Below are positions 63,185-64,000 of a stretch of DNA of 64,000 nucleotides, piece after piece. Position 1 is the first letter of the stretch, and the number at the start of each line of letters is the position of its first letter. The translations under genes were made by a program, and so were the position numbers. Origin of the DNA: SAR86 cluster bacterium (GTDB lineage Bacteria > Pseudomonadota > Gammaproteobacteria > Magnimaribacterales > Magnimaribacteraceae); contig JAKUUM010000001.1 of assembly GCA_022447065.1 (NCBI GenBank), forward strand, positions 62,001 through 126,000. Reading direction: 5' to 3'. Below the pieces are notes generated by a model. That model was not told the origin of the DNA and ran no database searches. It saw nothing but the letters and a program-made list of their open reading frames with translations.

Positions 63185-64000
63185 ATGTTGTTATCACAAT
63201 TTCCAAGAATACATTTAGCTCACCTTCCTACACCCTTGGAATTCCTACCTCGACTAAGTAAACATCTAGGCGGGCCAAATATTTATGTGAAAAGGGATGA
63301 TTGTACTGGTTTAGGTACAGGAGGTAATAAGACGCGTAAGCTTGAATTTTTGATAGCAGATGCGATAGAAAAGAAAGCCACTTCAATTATTACCCCAGGA
63401 GCAATTCAATCTAACCATGCTCGTCAGACTGCCGCCGCTGCTTGTAAAATTGGAATGAAGTGCGAATTGGTTTTTGAAAAAAGAACCGATAATCCAACTG
63501 AACTTTATCTTAATTCCGGCAATGTATTTTTAGATTATCTATTCGGCGCAAAAATTCGAGTAGTTGATAAAGGTTCAGATATGGAAGCTGAGATGCAAAA
63601 GGTTGCAGAAGAACTCAGAAACAAGGGAGAGGTGCCTTACATCATCCCTGTAGGGGGGTCCAATCCTGTGGGCGAGCTGGGCTACGTGGATTGTGCACTC
63701 GAAATTATTAAACAAACGAACGAACGTGATTTAGTTATTCACCATATTATTCATGCCACTGGTAGTGGTGGAACACAATCAGGACTTATTTGTGGTTTAA
63801 AGGCTATGAAGAGTGAGATTCCATTGCTTGGTATCAGCGTTAGTGCACTGAAGTCAGATCAAGAAGAAAAAGTGTTTAACTTGGCTTGCAATACTTCTGA
63901 ATACTTGGGGTTATCCGGTATTATTAAACGCGAACATATTGTTGCCAACAGTGATTATGTTGGCAAGGGATACGGAATGCCTACTAAAGAGATGAATGAT
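63185..64000 (+). CDS. dcyD: D-cysteine desulfhydrase / ACC deaminase-like PLP enzyme (partial)
   Basis: 272 codons visible from the ATG at 63185, continuing past the window edge. The PLP Lys is K49 in [12 protein letters not shown], preceded by [42 protein letters not shown] and [12 protein letters not shown] are conserved. It is the family of D-cysteine desulfhydrases and ACC deaminases, and the [12 protein letters not shown] segment favours the former without proving it. Ribosome site AGAGG lies about 10 bases before the ATG. Confidence 0.82.
   Translation, partial: MLLSQFPRIHLAHLPTPLEFLPRLSKHLGGPNIYVKRDDCTGLGTGGNKTRKLEFLIADAIEKKATSIITPGAIQSNHARQTAAAACKIGMKCELVFEKRTDNPTELYLNSGNVFLDYLFGAKIRVVDKGSDMEAEMQKVAEELRNKGEVPYIIPVGGSNPVGELGYVDCALEIIKQTNERDLVIHHIIHATGSGGTQSGLICGLKAMKSEIPLLGISVSALKSDQEEKVFNLACNTSEYLGLSGIIKREHIVANSDYVGKGYGMPTKEMND

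Noticed and set aside
50251-64000. Attachment-site repeat of the tRNA 3' end downstream
   Set aside because: I looked by eye for a copy of the T-arm/acceptor sequence to the right and found none, and no integrase is present.
1-64000. CRISPR arrays, insertion sequences, phage genes, toxin-antitoxin or restriction systems
   Set aside because: No regular repeat/spacer pattern and no ORF with the corresponding domains was seen.

Overview
This is a 64 kb stretch of an AT-rich, gene-dense bacterial chromosome, almost certainly from a gammaproteobacterium. The evidence is the gene content and order: cmoA-cmoB, spoT-rpoZ-gmk, the lptD-surA-pdxA-ksgA-apaH chain, fis-purH-purD, gshB-ruvX and a tRNA-Ile2(CAU) next to rpoD. 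The low GC, very short intergenic gaps, many TAATG/ATGA gene overlaps and accessory genes for lipid or aromatic breakdown (MaoC hydratases, PhyH, SDRs, an acyl-CoA-type phosphotransferase) suggest a small-genome marine heterotroph of the SAR86 / oligotrophic marine gammaproteobacteria type. That placement is inference.

Layout. 1-3.1 kb (minus): yqiB (cut by the window edge), an AlkA-like glycosylase, a COG3146 acyltransferase and ubiA. 3.2-6.7 kb (plus): rubredoxin, a dicarboxylate/glutamate symporter and a K+-dependent membrane pyrophosphatase. 6.7-8.8 kb: a GNAT gene, then cmoAB. 9-14.6 kb (minus): recG, ridA, spoT, rpoZ, gmk. 14.7-18.2 kb (plus): pyrE, a 51-codon ORF that may be a ribE remnant, and a pair of exported amidohydrolases. 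18.1-20.7 kb: yqeY and rpsU divergent from tsaD-folB-folK. 20.7-24.4 kb (minus): an MFS carrier, two MaoC-fold proteins and an aminoglycoside-phosphotransferase-like protein, an accessory acyl-CoA block. 24.5-32.4 kb (minus): pteridine reductase, cca, apaH, ksgA, pdxA, surA, lptD. 32.6-39.4 kb (plus): amgK-murU, rpe, trpE-G-D-C, a small membrane protein and a YbjQ protein. 39.4-44.1 kb (minus): RRM protein, coq7, purD, purH, fis, a histidine phosphatase. 44.2-50.3 kb (plus): rsmE, gshB, ruvX, dnaG, rpoD, tRNA-Ile2.

From the tRNA onward (50.3-64 kb) the character changes. Housekeeping genes stop and small mixed-strand units of catabolic or unknown enzymes follow: a YeiH carrier, a membrane-anchored PHP phosphoesterase, two DUF1330 proteins, SDRs, an LhgO-like flavoenzyme, a PhyH dioxygenase, a 2H phosphoesterase, an isopenicillin-N-synthase-like oxygenase, an intracellular GH5-like hydrolase, an O-methyltransferase, an amidohydrolase-2 protein, a membrane-anchored PhlG (DAPG hydrolase)-like protein and the start of a D-cysteine desulfhydrase. 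No integrase, transposase, phage, CRISPR or defence genes are visible.

How it fits together: the core supports ubiquinone synthesis (ubiA, coq7), folate (folB, folK, pteridine reductase), tryptophan, purines and pyrimidines, the outer membrane (lptD, surA) and peptidoglycan recycling (amgK, murU), stringent response, tRNA wobble modification (cmoAB, tsaD) and the replication/transcription initiation pair dnaG-rpoD. I saw no clear multi-gene novel system. The most interesting items are the amidohydrolase pair whose second member has lost a metal-binding His, the possible ribE remnant, the amidohydrolase/DUF1330/PhlG-like cluster with a palindrome and a mini-ORF carrying a strong ribosome-binding site, and a repeat tract inside rpoD. 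No gene-free stretch exceeds 300 bases.
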